DNA of 64,000 bases from Allobosea sp. (GTDB lineage Bacteria > Pseudomonadota > Alphaproteobacteria > Rhizobiales > Beijerinckiaceae): NCBI RefSeq assembly GCF_017308075.1, contig NZ_JAFKFX010000030.1, positions 328,456 to 392,455 of the forward strand, in the 5' to 3' direction. Below, one piece after another: positions 1 through 8,121 of the stretch (positions are counted from its first letter, which is position 1; every line of letters starts with the position of its first letter). Below the pieces are notes generated by a model. That model worked only from the letters and a program-made list of their open reading frames with translations. It was not told the origin of the DNA and did no database searches. A program made the position numbers and the translations under genes.

Positions 1-1749
1 CATCAAGGGGAAGGGCGCGACCGGCGGCTCGAAGCGCGGAGGCAGGCCGAGAATCGGCGCCGCCCGCTCGATGACCTTGCCGGTGGTGATGCCGGCGTTC
101 CAGGCAGCCGTCGAATAGCCGCCGCTTTCGGCATAGCCTTTAGGCTCGTCATAAATCGAAAGGAACAGATATCGCGGCTTGTCGGCCGGAACGATCGCCA
201 TGAAGGTCGTGAAATTCTTGTTCTTGGCGTAGCGGCCGTTGATCACCTTCTCGGCCGTGCCGGTCTTGCCGCCGACGAAATAGCCGGCGACATCGGCTTT
301 GCGGGCCGAGCCGCGCTCGCCGTTGAGGCGCATGATGTAGCGCATCGCCTCCGAGGTCTCGGGCTTGATGACGCGGGTGCTGACCGCTTCCGCCTCCTCG
401 ACCGAGCGCTTGATGAAGGTCGGCGTCATCAGCTTGCCGCCATTGACCAGCGCCGCGACGGCCGCCAGCGCCTGGATCGGGGCGACGGCGAGGCCGTGGC
501 CGAAGGCGATCGTGGCGGTGTTGAGCTCGCCCCAGCGCTGCGGCACGATCGGGGCCGCGCTTTCCGGCAGCTCGGTCTGCAAGCGGTCGAGCTGGACCAT
601 CTTGCGCAGGAAGGCCTTGTGTCCCTCGACGCCGACCGAGAGCGCCATCTTGACCGTGCCCATGTTCGACGAGTGGACGAACACTTCCGGCACGGTCAGC
701 GTGCGGCCGGTGCCGCCCCGGTACTCACGGATGACCTGCCGACCGAAGCGCATCATGCCGCCGGCGGTCGAATAGCTCGAATTGATGTTGGCCTTGCCGG
801 TATCGAGCGCCATCGCGACGGTCAGCGCCTTGAAGGTCGAGCCCATCTCGTAGACGCCGACATTGATCCGGTTGATCCGGTCCTTCTCGAGCGCATCGAC
901 CGGGTTGCTCGGGTCGAAATCGGGCAGCGAGACCGAGGCGATGATCTCGCCCGTGTTCACGTCCATGATCGCGCCGGCCGCGGCGATCGCCCGATACTTC
1001 TCGATGCCCTTGACCAGCTCGTCGCGCAGCAGGTGCTGGACCCGCAGGTCGATCGACAGCGCAACCGGCTTGAGGTCGGAGGCCTGCACCGCCAGACCGG
1101 CGCCGTTGAGGTCCTGCAGCCCCTGCGAGTCGATGTATTTCTCGATGCCGGCGATGCCGACATTGTCGACATTGGCGAAGCCGAGCACATGCGCGGCGGC
1201 CGGCCCGTTCGGATAGACGCGCTTGTTCTCGGGCACGAAGCCGACGCCGGGAATGCCGAGCCGGTGCACCTCGGCCTGCTGGCGCGGCGTGATCTCGCGC
1301 TTGACCCAGACGAAGCCGCGCTTGGTGCCGAGCTTGTCGCGCAGATCCTTGGCGTTGAGGTCGGGCAGCACCGCGGTGAGCAGCTCGGTCGCCTCGTCCT
1401 TGTCGAGGATCTTGCGCGGCTCGGCAAAGACCGAGACGGTCCGGATATCGGTGGCGAGCGGCACGCCATTGCGGTCGACGATGTCGGGCCGCGCCGCCGA
1501 GATCGCGTTCGAGGTCGCCCGGCGCAGGCCGACCTGGTCGTTCGGGAAGGCGGCGAGCGCCACCAGCCGGCCGGTGATCGCCAGGAAGAGCGCGCTGAAG
1601 CCGAGGATGACGAGACCGACCCGCGGCTCGCTCTTCTCCCCGCTCATCCGGAAGATGTCGCGCAACAGGCCGGCGCGCAGGCTCGGCCGGCGCGGCTTCT
1701 CGACCACTGGCGCGGCGACGACGGCTGGAGCGACGGGCTCGGGCGTCAT
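1..1749 (-). CDS. ftsI: Peptidoglycan transpeptidase FtsI (PBP3), 3' end outside window
   Basis: Class B penicillin-binding protein that cross-links septal peptidoglycan in the periplasm as part of the divisome with FtsL and FtsW. The frame is open from an ATG at 1749 to the left edge, giving 583 codons without the C-terminus. A short cytoplasmic tail is followed by one membrane segment (about residues 42-65), then the dimerisation domain, then the transpeptidase domain. All three catalytic motifs are visible: STFK with the acylated serine near residue 304, SSN near 360-362, and KTG near 495. The start overlaps the ftsL stop in an ATGA, so the two are probably translationally coupled. Product assignment is firm from motifs and from its place after mraZ, rsmH and ftsL. 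Confidence 0.96.
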   Translation of the reverse strand, partial: MTPEPVAPAVVAAPVVEKPRRPSLRAGLLRDIFRMSGEKSEPRVGLVILGFSALFLAITGRLVALAAFPNDQVGLRRATSNAISAARPDIVDRNGVPLATDIRTVSVFAEPRKILDKDEATELLTAVLPDLNAKDLRDKLGTKRGFVWVKREITPRQQAEVHRLGIPGVGFVPENKRVYPNGPAAAHVLGFANVDNVGIAGIEKYIDSQGLQDLNGAGLAVQASDLKPVALSIDLRVQHLLRDELVKGIEKYRAIAAAGAIMDVNTGEIIASVSLPDFDPSNPVDALEKDRINRINVGVYEMGSTFKALTVAMALDTGKANINSSYSTAGGMMRFGRQVIREYRGGTGRTLTVPEVFVHSSNMGTVKMALSVGVEGHKAFLRKMVQLDRLQTELPESAAPIVPQRWGELNTATIAFGHGLAVAPIQALAAVAALVNGGKLMTPTFIKRSVEEAEAVSTRVIKPETSEAMRYIMRLNGERGSARKADVAGYFVGGKTGTAEKVINGRYAKNKNFTTFMAIVPADKPRYLFLSIYDEPKGYAESGGYSTAAWNAGITTGKVIERAAPILGLPPRFEPPVAPFPLM

Positions 1750-2135
1750 GGGCGGCCTCCCGGCGTGGTGGAGCTGTTGCTCTTGACGTTGCGCGGCGTC
1801 TCGGTCGGCAGGCCGAGGCCGAGATCCTCGAGCTTGCGGCCGATCGAATCGACCTTGGGCCCGCGATTGGGAATGTCGGAGAGCCGGACGATCTGGTTGA
1901 TCGCCAGCGGCTGCAGATCGAGATGCCGGTCGGCCAGCGCCTGCAGGCGGTCGGGCCGGTTGAGGAACTGCCATTCGGCCTTCAGCACGGCGATCGCGTC
2001 GCGCTCGCGCTGGGCCTTGGCCTTCAGCTTCTGGAGCTGCTCGGCCTCGAGCGTGGTCTCGTATTTGATCGAGTAGGCGTAGAGCGCCGAGGAGACCAGC
2101 GCCCCGATGGCGATGACGTGCAGCAGCTTGATCAA
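1746..2135 (-). CDS. ftsL: Cell division protein FtsL
   Basis: Small bitopic divisome protein of 129 residues that acts with FtsB and FtsQ to activate FtsWI. An N-terminal membrane segment (about residues 5-21, starting MIKLLHVIAIGAL) is followed by a coiled-coil stretch (about 28-60) rich in Lys, Glu and Gln, the usual FtsL layout. The likely start is TTG at 2135: a GGAGG sequence lies 8 bases upstream, and no ATG is better placed. It begins 2 bases after the rsmH stop and ends in an ATGA overlap with ftsI. FtsL is poorly conserved in sequence, so the assignment rests on topology, size and position in the dcw cluster. Confidence 0.9.
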   Translation of the reverse strand: MIKLLHVIAIGALVSSALYAYSIKYETTLEAEQLQKLKAKAQRERDAIAVLKAEWQFLNRPDRLQALADRHLDLQPLAINQIVRLSDIPNRGPKVDSIGRKLEDLGLGLPTETPRNVKSNSSTTPGGRP

Positions 2136-2137
2136 GC

Positions 2138-3160
2138 TCAGCTCCTCCGACGGGTTTGCGGGGCGGGCACGACCGCGAGTGTGACCAGTTCGGCCTCGGG
2201 CGCGCGCGCTGCGGCCTCGGTCCGCTCGGCGGCACGCAGTTTCGCCGAACGGGCGCGCGGATTGGCACGCATCTCGGCCTCGGACGGCGCCACCGCCCCC
2301 TTCGTCACCGGGCGAAACGTCGCGGCAGGCACCGTTGCCGCCGGCGCATGGCGCGAAGCGGCGGGAGCCTTCCCGGAACGCTGCGCGAAGAACAGCTTGA
2401 CGATGCGGTCCTCGAGCGAATGGAAAGTCACGACGGCGAGCCGCCCGCCCGGCGCCAGCGCCGCCTCGGCGGCATGCAAAGCCCGGACGAGCTCGCCGAG
2501 TTCGTCATTGATCGCGATCCGGAGCGCCTGGAAGGTCCGCGTCGCCGGATGCGGACCGTTGGGATCGGCCCGGACGATGCCGGCGACGAGATCGGCCAAT
2601 TGCTTGGTCGTGCTGAGCGGCGCCTTGCGGCGCGCTTCGACGATGGCGCGGGCGATGGCGCGCGAGCGCCGCTCCTCGCCATAGTGATAGATGATGTTGG
2701 CGAGCACGCCCTCATCGGCCTCGTTGACGAGCTCGGCGGCGCTCTGGCCATTGGCCTCCATGCGCATGTCGAGCGGCCCGTCGAAGCGGAACGAGAAGCC
2801 GCGCTGCGCCTGATCGAGCTGCATCGACGAGACGCCGATATCGAGCACCACCCCGTCGAGCGGCAGCATACCGAAGCGCTCGGCCTCCTCGGCGAGAGCG
2901 CCGAAACGGGCCTGTGCCAGGGTCAACCGGCCAGCCATGGCGGCGACGAGCCCGGCCCCGCCGGCAATCGCATTGGGATCGCGGTCGAGCGCCAGAAGCT
3001 CCGCCTGCGGCTCACGCAGCAGCAGCGCGCGGGAATAGCCACCAGCGCCGAAGGTGCCGTCGAGATAGCGGCCGCCCGGCTTCAGCGCGAGCGCGTCAAG
3101 CGCCTCCTCCATCAGCACCGGCACATGCGGCACGGCAACCTCCCCTTCGGCCGGCTTCAC
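2138..3160 (-). CDS. rsmH: 16S rRNA (cytosine(1402)-N(4))-methyltransferase RsmH
   Basis: SAM-dependent methyltransferase (formerly MraW) that N4-methylates C1402 of 16S rRNA in the ribosomal decoding centre. The protein has 340 residues, close to the family length, with the N-terminal signature [10 protein letters not shown] and the SAM-binding [11 protein letters not shown] loop, then the family motif [15 protein letters not shown]. The frame stays open far upstream through mraZ, but homology begins only here. The likely start is GTG at 3160, which overlaps the mraZ stop in GTGA. It ends 2 bases before the TTG start of ftsL, so the four genes form a tightly packed operon. Confidence 0.95.
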   Translation of the reverse strand: MKPAEGEVAVPHVPVLMEEALDALALKPGGRYLDGTFGAGGYSRALLLREPQAELLALDRDPNAIAGGAGLVAAMAGRLTLAQARFGALAEEAERFGMLPLDGVVLDIGVSSMQLDQAQRGFSFRFDGPLDMRMEANGQSAAELVNEADEGVLANIIYHYGEERRSRAIARAIVEARRKAPLSTTKQLADLVAGIVRADPNGPHPATRTFQALRIAINDELGELVRALHAAEAALAPGGRLAVVTFHSLEDRIVKLFFAQRSGKAPAASRHAPAATVPAATFRPVTKGAVAPSEAEMRANPRARSAKLRAAERTEAAARAPEAELVTLAVVPAPQTRRRS

Positions 3161-3615
3161 GAGGTCACCCCTGCGCCGAGCGCGCGCCGGACGTCCCGCA
3201 ATTTCGCCCGCGCCTGATCGAGATGGAGCCGGAAGCGCTCCGGCTCCCAGATCTGGAATTTGTGCCCCTGCCCGACGAAGGCGACGGCGTCGCCGATCCC
3301 GGCATGGGCCTTCAGTGCCTCGCTCAGCACGATGCGCCCCTCCGGATCGACCTTCAACACTTCCGAGGTTCCGTTCAGCGCCGTGGAGAGCGAGTCCCAC
3401 TCCTCCGAAAACGGCGAGAAGCGCGAGAGAATGTCGTCGATCGTCGCGCGCAGCGCATGCCCGCCGCAATCGAGACTGGCCTGGTCGAGCGCCGGATGGA
3501 CGTAGAGCCCCTCGTAGCCATCCTTCGCCAAGACGGCGCGGAAGGTCGCAGGGATCGAGACCCTGCCCTTGGCATCGAGCTTGTTGGTGAAATGGGAGAC
3601 GAAGCGGTCCGTCAA
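3157..3615 (-). CDS. mraZ: Transcriptional regulator MraZ
   Basis: DNA-binding regulator of the division and cell-wall cluster; it has two AbrB-like SpoVT domains and forms ring oligomers in known members. The 152-residue product shows the first repeat ([17 protein letters not shown], residues 11-27) and the second ([18 protein letters not shown], about residues 89-106). The likely start is TTG at 3615, preceded by GGGAGG at a 5-base spacing. In other bacteria MraZ represses its own operon by binding TGGGN repeats; three such repeats lie upstream at 3774-3798. It is the first gene of the mraZ-rsmH-ftsL-ftsI operon and its stop overlaps the rsmH start. Confidence 0.95.
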   Translation of the reverse strand: MTDRFVSHFTNKLDAKGRVSIPATFRAVLAKDGYEGLYVHPALDQASLDCGGHALRATIDDILSRFSPFSEEWDSLSTALNGTSEVLKVDPEGRIVLSEALKAHAGIGDAVAFVGQGHKFQIWEPERFRLHLDQARAKLRDVRRALGAGVTS

Positions 3616-3988
3616 CGCCGCCTCCCGGCCAGGTTTCCACGGTGCGGAGCGGGCCGGCCAGAACCGGCCGCGGATACTCCCGTCGAACCCGACAAAGCGA
3701 AGCCTTCAGCCTGAATCCGCGCGGCACACGGACCCCGACCTGTCGCTTGCCTGTCGGTTTCGACGGGATGATTTGGGATACCATGGGATGTTATGGGCGT
3801 CAACGGATTCAGGGAGCCGGACACGACCCGGCGCCAGCCTGCGAACATCACAGCCCGTTAAGGTTAACTATCCGTAAAAACGTCGATTTCGGGCTCGCGG
3901 ACGCGAGCGCAACGGGGCCGCCGAGCCGGGCCCACCGGCCTGCCCGCGGAGAAATATTTTTGAGGCAACCGACCTCGCCCCGGCGAGC
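3616..3988 (-). other. mraZ upstream region, no gene seen
   Basis: This 373-base stretch lies between the end of ohrR and the start of mraZ, both on the minus strand. No reading frame with family resemblance was found on either strand. It holds the MraZ-box array at 3764-3798 and a more AT-rich patch around 3855-3885 (including GTTAAGGTTAAC) that is a likely place for the dcw promoter, although no confident -35/-10 pair was picked. The rest is GC-rich sequence. Confidence 0.6.
3764..3798 (+). promoter_or_regulatory. MraZ-box array (3-4 repeats at 10-base spacing)
   Basis: TGGGA at 3774-3778, TGGGA at 3784-3788 and TGGGC at 3794-3798 recur exactly every 10 bases, with a weaker CGGGA in the same register at 3764-3768. 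This matches the published MraZ recognition pattern of TGGGN repeats separated by 5 bases. The repeats read on the strand opposite mraZ and lie about 160-180 bases upstream of its start. Autoregulation is inferred; the repeat itself is seen directly. Confidence 0.75.
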
Positions 3989-4477
3989 CTAGTCCTCCGC
4001 AGCGGCGCGACGCAGCAAGGCCTCGCGCAGGGCCCGGACTTCTTCCAGCAGGCGCGCCGGCGGGACGCCGCTATCCTCGACCGCGCAGGGCACCGGATTG
4101 GCGGAGCGCCCCGCCTTCTCGTGCAGGACACGTCCCGCCTCGGTCAGCTCGACCAGCACCTGCCGTTCATCCTCGCGGCCGCGCTTGCGCAGGATCAGAC
4201 CATTGCCTTCGAGGCGCTTGAGCAGCGGCGTCAGCGTGCCGGAATCGAGCATCAGTCGCTCGCCGATCGCCTTCACGCTCTGGCCGTCCTGCTCCCACAG
4301 CACCAGCATGACCAGATATTGCGGATAGGTCAGACCGAGCTCGGCCAGGAACGGCCGATAGGCCCGGTTGAAGGCATGGGCGGCCGAATAGACCGCAAAG
4401 CAGATCTGCTCGTCGAGCCCGCGCACCGGCTGCGCCTGCGCATCCTTCGTCATGGCCTTGCCGTCAGCTGCCCGCAT
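3989..4477 (-). CDS. ohrR: Organic hydroperoxide sensor OhrR (MarR family)
   Basis: MarR-family repressor that senses organic peroxides by oxidation of an N-terminal cysteine and releases the ohr promoter. The 162-residue product has the sensing cysteine at about residue 26 in LDEQICFAVYSA, tyrosines typical of the OhrR redox pocket (AYRPFLAELGLTYPQY), and the winged-helix segment SGTLTPLLKRLEGNGLI followed by the wing DERQVLVELT. ATG at 4477 is preferred because GAGGA lies about 6 bases upstream; GTG at 4480 and ATG at 4453 are alternatives. It is divergent from ohr across an intergenic region with OhrR-type palindromes. Confidence 0.93.
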   Translation of the reverse strand: MRAADGKAMTKDAQAQPVRGLDEQICFAVYSAAHAFNRAYRPFLAELGLTYPQYLVMLVLWEQDGQSVKAIGERLMLDSGTLTPLLKRLEGNGLILRKRGREDERQVLVELTEAGRVLHEKAGRSANPVPCAVEDSGVPPARLLEEVRALREALLRRAAAED

Positions 4478-4610
4478 CACGGATCCTCAGCGGGGAAACG
4501 GTCCGAGCGGATTGGAACAACCCGCCCACGGAACAGTCTACCCTATGCTGACACCAAGATACGCTTTCATCGCCCTGAGCGCCGCCCGTTCACGGAAATT
4601 TGAATTGCCA

Positions 4611-4630
4611 ACAATTAGATTGTGCACAAT
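4611..4630. promoter_or_regulatory. Probable OhrR operator between ohrR and ohr
   Basis: ACAATTAGATTGT at 4611-4623 is an inverted repeat (ACAAT/ATTGT) close to the known OhrR site of the form ACAATT-N-AATTGT. It overlaps a second, perfect palindrome ATTGTGCACAAT at 4619-4630. The pair lies 50-70 bases upstream of ohr, in the AT-rich part of the 202-base divergent region, where it could control both genes. The ohr ribosome site AAGGAG follows near 4668. Confidence 0.65.
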
Positions 4631-4679
4631 TTAATTTCCATCGACCACGACGGAAACCAGCCCGACAAGGAGAGCAGTC

Positions 4680-5105
4680 ATGAAGATCCTCTACACCGCC
4701 CATGGCTCGGCCACCGGCGGCCGCGAAGGCCAGGCCGCGACCGACACCGGCAACGTCAAGCTCGTGCTGAACACGCCCAAGGAGCTCGGCGGCGGCGGCG
4801 GCGACGGCACCAATCCCGAGCAGCTCTTCGCCATGGGCTATTCGGCCTGCTTTCTCGGCGCGCTGAAATTCGCCGCCGGCAAGGAAGGCGTGAAGATCCC
4901 GGATGATGCACGTGTCAGCGCCGATGTCGGCATCGGCCCGCGCGACGACGGCAAGGGCTTCGGCATCGCCGTCAAGCTGACGATCGCGGCGCCCGGCATC
5001 GAAAAGACCAAGCTCGAGGACCTCGTGCAGAAGGCCCATATCGTCTGCCCGTATTCGGACGCGACCCGGGGCAATATCGACGTCCAGCTGACGGTTGCGG
5101 CCTGA
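4680..5105 (+). CDS. ohr: Organic hydroperoxide reductase Ohr
   Basis: Cytoplasmic thiol peroxidase of the OsmC/Ohr superfamily that reduces organic hydroperoxides to alcohols using lipoylated proteins. The 141-residue protein has the peroxidatic cysteine C57 in YSACF and the resolving cysteine C123 in VCPYS, with the conserved NPEQLFA segment (residues 45-51) and an arginine at 15. Length fits the family. An AAGGAG ribosome site lies 8 bases before the ATG. It is divergent from ohrR and is probably induced by organic peroxide through it. Confidence 0.96.
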   Translation: MKILYTAHGSATGGREGQAATDTGNVKLVLNTPKELGGGGGDGTNPEQLFAMGYSACFLGALKFAAGKEGVKIPDDARVSADVGIGPRDDGKGFGIAVKLTIAAPGIEKTKLEDLVQKAHIVCPYSDATRGNIDVQLTVAA

Positions 5106-5126
5106 CGCGACGCCACCCATCTGCTC

Positions 5127-5155
5127 CTCACGGCCGGCCTTGACCCGGCCGTGAG
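5127..5155 (+). terminator. Hairpin after ohr
   Basis: An 11-bp perfect inverted repeat (CTCACGGCCGG at 5127-5137, CCGGCCGTGAG at 5145-5155) with a 7-base loop lies 22 bases after the ohr stop. No T run follows, so it is a weak or factor-assisted terminator, or simply a stabilising 3' hairpin. Confidence 0.5.
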
Positions 5156-5229
5156 ACGATTAGGTCCCGCATCGCGAGGCGCGGGCATCGTTTCCGGAAG
5201 CCCTTCGCCCCTAGCCTCTGGAACACAGC

Positions 5230-6183
5230 ATGATCGACCGCCGCCATCTTCTCACCGGCCTCGCCGCGGCCGTACTGGCACCCGCCCTCCCCGCTTTCGC
5301 CCGGGCTCCGCAAGCCTCGACCCAAGTCGCAGGGATCTATCGCCGCAAGCTCGGCGACATCGAGATCACCGCGATCCTCGACGGCTATATCCCGCTCGAC
5401 GCCAAGGCCTTCCTCAGCAGCGACCCCGACGCCGTTCGCCAGGCTCTGGCCAATGCCGGCCAGGATGAGAAGCTGCCGACCTCGGTCAACGCCTTCGTGG
5501 TCAACGCCAAGGACAGGACCTATCTGCTCGACACCGGCACCGGCGCCAACACCGCCTTCGGCCCGACCATGGGCCGGCTCGACGCCAATCTGCGCGCCGC
5601 CGGCATCGAGCCTGCACAGATCGACGCGGTGATCCTGACCCACGCCCATCCCGACCATGCCGAGGGCCTGATCACCGCCGAGAAGGCGGCGCGCTTCCCG
5701 AATGCCGAAGTGATCATCAACGAGACCGAATACGCCTTCTGGCATGATGACGGCATCCTCAACCAGGCGCCGGAGGCGATGAAGCCGTTCTTCGCCTCGG
5801 CCCGCGGCACGCTCGCGCCCTATGCCGCCCGCACCCGCAAGGTGAAGCCGGGCGAGATCGCGCCGGGCCTCAGCCTCGAACACGCGCCCGGCCACACGCC
5901 GGGCCACAGCCTGCTGCGCATCGCCTCCGGAAAGGAGCAGGCGCTGCTGGTCGGCGACTGCATCCACAATGCGGTGATCCAGACGGCTCGGCCCGAGGTC
6001 GCCTTCGTCTTCGATGCCGATGGCGCGCAGGCGGCCGCCTCGCGCCGGCGCGTGCTCGACATGGCGGCGGCGGACCAGCTGCTGATCAGCGGCGCGCATA
6101 TGCCCTTCCCCGGCTTCGGCAAGGTGCTGAAGGCCGGCACGGCCTTCCGCTTCGTTCCGGCGGAGTGGAGCTACACACTCTGA
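5230..6183 (+). CDS. Exported MBL-fold metallohydrolase
   Basis: Metallo-beta-lactamase-fold hydrolase of 317 residues. The signal region begins MIDRRHLLTGLAAAVLAPALP and ends near ARA at about residue 25; the paired arginines suggest Tat export. The dizinc motif HAHPDHAEG is at residues 138-146, and later metal-site pieces are visible as HAPGHTPGHS (about 218-227) and GDCIHN. The overall pattern resembles AHL lactonase or related secreted MBL-fold proteins, but the substrate cannot be read from sequence. It stands alone between ohr and rnpB and is followed by a strong terminator shared with the convergent rnpB. Confidence 0.85.
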   Translation: MIDRRHLLTGLAAAVLAPALPAFARAPQASTQVAGIYRRKLGDIEITAILDGYIPLDAKAFLSSDPDAVRQALANAGQDEKLPTSVNAFVVNAKDRTYLLDTGTGANTAFGPTMGRLDANLRAAGIEPAQIDAVILTHAHPDHAEGLITAEKAARFPNAEVIINETEYAFWHDDGILNQAPEAMKPFFASARGTLAPYAARTRKVKPGEIAPGLSLEHAPGHTPGHSLLRIASGKEQALLVGDCIHNAVIQTARPEVAFVFDADGAQAAASRRRVLDMAAADQLLISGAHMPFPGFGKVLKAGTAFRFVPAEWSYTL

Positions 6184-6203
6184 CCGGTCATTGGACGACG
6201 AAA

Positions 6204-6231
6204 GGGCCGGGATCGCTCCCGGCCCATTTTT
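6204..6231. terminator. Intrinsic terminator between the MBL gene and rnpB
   Basis: A 9-bp stem, GGGCCGGGA at 6204-6212 with TCCCGGCCC at 6217-6225 and loop TCGC, is followed on the plus strand by ATTTTT. It ends the MBL-fold gene. Read on the minus strand the same hairpin is followed by TTT, so it may also serve rnpB, whose 3' end is about 25 bases away. Confidence 0.85.
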
Positions 6232-6251
6232 GCATCTTCGGAGGTCCTGAG

Positions 6252-6646
6252 GTGCCAGCCGGCCTGTAAGCCGGGTTCTGGATGGCCGGAGGATCTCTCC
6301 CCCGACGTGACGGCCATTCCTCTGGGACGCGCATCGCTGCGCGCCTCGAGCAACCAACCCGGACGACAAGGCCAGGAAACAGGCCCCTCCCCGCTTGCGC
6401 GGAAAGCATCGTCCCTATTTGGTTTTGCTCCCGGTGGGGCTTGCCATGCCGTTCCCGTTGCCGGGCCCGCGGTGCGCTCTTACCGCACCTTTTCACCCTT
6501 ACCCCTGGCCGAAACCAGGGGCGGTTCGATCTCTGTGGCGCTTTCCCTGGGGTCGCCCCCGCCGGACGTTATCCGGCACCGTGTTTCCGTGGAGCCCGGA
6601 CTTTCCTCCCCCGCGAAGCGGGAGCGGCCGTCCGGCCGACTGGCGG
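6252..6646 (-). ncRNA. rnpB: RNase P RNA, bacterial class A
   Basis: Catalytic RNA of ribonuclease P, which removes the 5' leader from pre-tRNAs. The universally conserved GAGGAAAGTCCGGGCTCC block is at about 6585-6605 on the minus strand, and the 3'-proximal AACCCGGCTTACAGGCC is at about 6261-6277. The two ends pair as helix P1: GCCAGTCGGCC (complement of 6634-6644) with GGCCGGCTGGC (complement of 6254-6264), 11 pairs including one G-U. The ends are set from P1 and may be off by a few bases. The length of about 395 nt fits a class A RNA. Confidence 0.95.
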
Positions 6647-6688
6647 GATCGCCTGTGCGCTCTTGCGCCGCCGGCGTCAAGCGCCGGC

Positions 6689-7342
6689 TCAGTTGCTGGC
6701 GGTGATGGTGCGCACCTTGGAGCAATAGACGCGGTTCGCGCCGCTCATGCGCTTCGCCATGTGGCCGCTCTGATACATCATCACGGTGCGGCAGGTATCG
6801 CCACCGGCGAGCCTGTAGGCCTGCGCCAGATATTTCATGCCGTAGCGGGCATTGGTCTCGGCATCGAGCAGCCCGGCCGCGCCGCCATTGTAGCCGACGC
6901 CGCGCGCCGTCTGATGGCGGATCTGCATCAGGCCGTAATTACCGGCATTGGCTGCGCGCGGGTTGTAGCGGCTCTCGATGCGGACCACCGCATCGGCTAG
7001 CGAGAACGGCACGCCGTTGGCCGCCGCATGGCGGGCGACGAGAGCCCGCAGATTGTCGCTGCCGGCCGGCGCAGCCAGCGCCTGACGGCGCGGCTTTTCC
7101 GCCCGGCTCGGCTTGGCGGCTGACTTCTGGGCGGCAGGCGACACCATCTCCCCCGTCCCATCCGGCGCATGCCGCGCCTGCTGCCGGCCGGTTTCCGGCG
7201 CCTCCTGTGCCCGCTTGATCTCGGCCTCGCGCACGATGAAGGCGCGCGCATCGGTCTCGGCGTTGATCTCGGCAGCAGCCGGTTGCAGTAGGCCCAGGCA
7301 AATCGCAAAGGCGGCGCAGCCGCTACCATAGATCCGGATCAT
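6689..7342 (-). CDS. Exported lytic transglycosylase, SLT domain
   Basis: Periplasmic muramidase-like enzyme that cleaves peptidoglycan to 1,6-anhydromuropeptides. An N-terminal signal peptide (MIRIYGSGCAAFAICLGLLQ, cleavage near PAAA-E) is followed by a charged, probably disordered linker to about residue 90, then a compact SLT domain. The catalytic glutamate is in VVRIESRYNP, with the family pieces NYGLMQIRHQTAR, VGYNG and later YGMKYLAQAY. The likely start is ATG at 7342, which opens directly with the signal peptide; an ATG at 7357 is possible. Its C-terminus lies next to rnpB. Residue assignments are from pattern only. Confidence 0.88.
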   Translation of the reverse strand: MIRIYGSGCAAFAICLGLLQPAAAEINAETDARAFIVREAEIKRAQEAPETGRQQARHAPDGTGEMVSPAAQKSAAKPSRAEKPRRQALAAPAGSDNLRALVARHAAANGVPFSLADAVVRIESRYNPRAANAGNYGLMQIRHQTARGVGYNGGAAGLLDAETNARYGMKYLAQAYRLAGGDTCRTVMMYQSGHMAKRMSGANRVYCSKVRTITASN

Positions 7343-7503
7343 ATTGGGGAGCCCCATGTCACGTTGATCGAATTGAACGGCGGGCCAAATGATAGATGAA
7401 TGTGACGACAATCCGGCGCATCACTCCGCAATTCTATATTCTATTGCGACAGATCGATTATTTATGACTAAATCATTCAAAAGTAATCATCATGTATTGA
7501 GGC

Positions 7504-7653
7504 ATGGAACGATTCGGGCCTCACGGCGTTGACGCAGTCAAGGCAAAGAGCCAAATCATCGCCGCATTGCGACCGCAATTGACGGCCGCTATGGGCTGGG
7601 TCGACGCTGAAGGCACCTTGCTGCGCGGGTTCGACCCCGAGACGGGGGAATGA
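7504..7653 (+). CDS. Possible 49-residue small protein
   Basis: An ATG frame of 49 codons ends in TGA one base before the ATG of the glycine-zipper lipoprotein gene, a spacing that would allow translational coupling. The product starts MERFGPHGVDAVKAK and ends FDPETGE; it has no signal, membrane segment or recognised domain. The ribosome site of the next gene (GGGGGA) sits inside its last codons. Third-position GC is only moderate and its own ribosome site is poor, so it may be just leader sequence. It lies downstream of an AT-rich stretch (7412-7500) that probably holds the promoter. Confidence 0.3.
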   Translation: MERFGPHGVDAVKAKSQIIAALRPQLTAAMGWVDAEGTLLRGFDPETGE

Positions 7654-7654
7654 A

Positions 7655-7942
7655 ATGAATAAACTGCTGGCAGTCGCGGCCCTCGGGCTCGCTCTTGGCG
7701 CGGCGGCCTGCACGCCGCATGAACAGCGCGTCGGCGGAGGCGCCGCGATCGGTGCCGCCACCGGTGCCGTGATCGGCGGGCTCGCCACCGGCCGCGCCGG
7801 CGGCGCCGTCGCAGGCGGCCTCATCGGCGCCGCAGGCGGCGCGATCGTGGGTGCGGCAACGTCGCCCTATGATGACGGCTATTATGACGGTTGCCCTTAC
7901 GGCTATTATCGCGACCGTTACGGCCGGCTCTACTGCCGCTGA
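7655..7942 (+). CDS. Glycine-zipper lipoprotein
   Basis: 95-residue predicted lipoprotein. The signal MNKLLAVAALGLALGAAAC ends in a lipobox, with the acylated cysteine at residue 19. Residues 28-68 are a glycine-zipper region with repeated GxxxG steps (GAAIGAATGAVIGG, GGLIGAAGG), as in outer-membrane 17-kDa-antigen and SlyB-like proteins. The tail is rich in Tyr and Asp (YDDGYYDGCPYGYYRDRYG) and ends in a cysteine pair. A GGGGGA ribosome site precedes it. Role unknown; family members are membrane-integrity proteins. Confidence 0.85.
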   Translation: MNKLLAVAALGLALGAAACTPHEQRVGGGAAIGAATGAVIGGLATGRAGGAVAGGLIGAAGGAIVGAATSPYDDGYYDGCPYGYYRDRYGRLYCR

Positions 7943-8121
7943 GCACATCGTCAGCTCGGATAGGCTTCGGCCCACCCGGCGGAACCAGACATATTCGGGC
8001 GGAAGCGCGTAGCGCGGCCGCCCGAACTTCGCTTCCGCCAGGTATCGAGGCGCGCGGGCAGCTTGCATGGAGAAAGGCCGGTTTCCACTTTTTCGCATCC
8101 TGCTCTAGGGCCGATCGATCG

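Noticed and set aside
3161-3784. Upstream extension of rsmH through mraZ
   Set aside because: The extra residues are in another frame of mraZ and show no homology. A GTG overlapping the mraZ stop gives the normal RsmH length.
6282-7000. Plus-strand frames across rnpB and the transglycosylase gene
   Set aside because: The region is occupied by RNase P RNA with its conserved core and P1 pairing, and by the minus-strand SLT gene.
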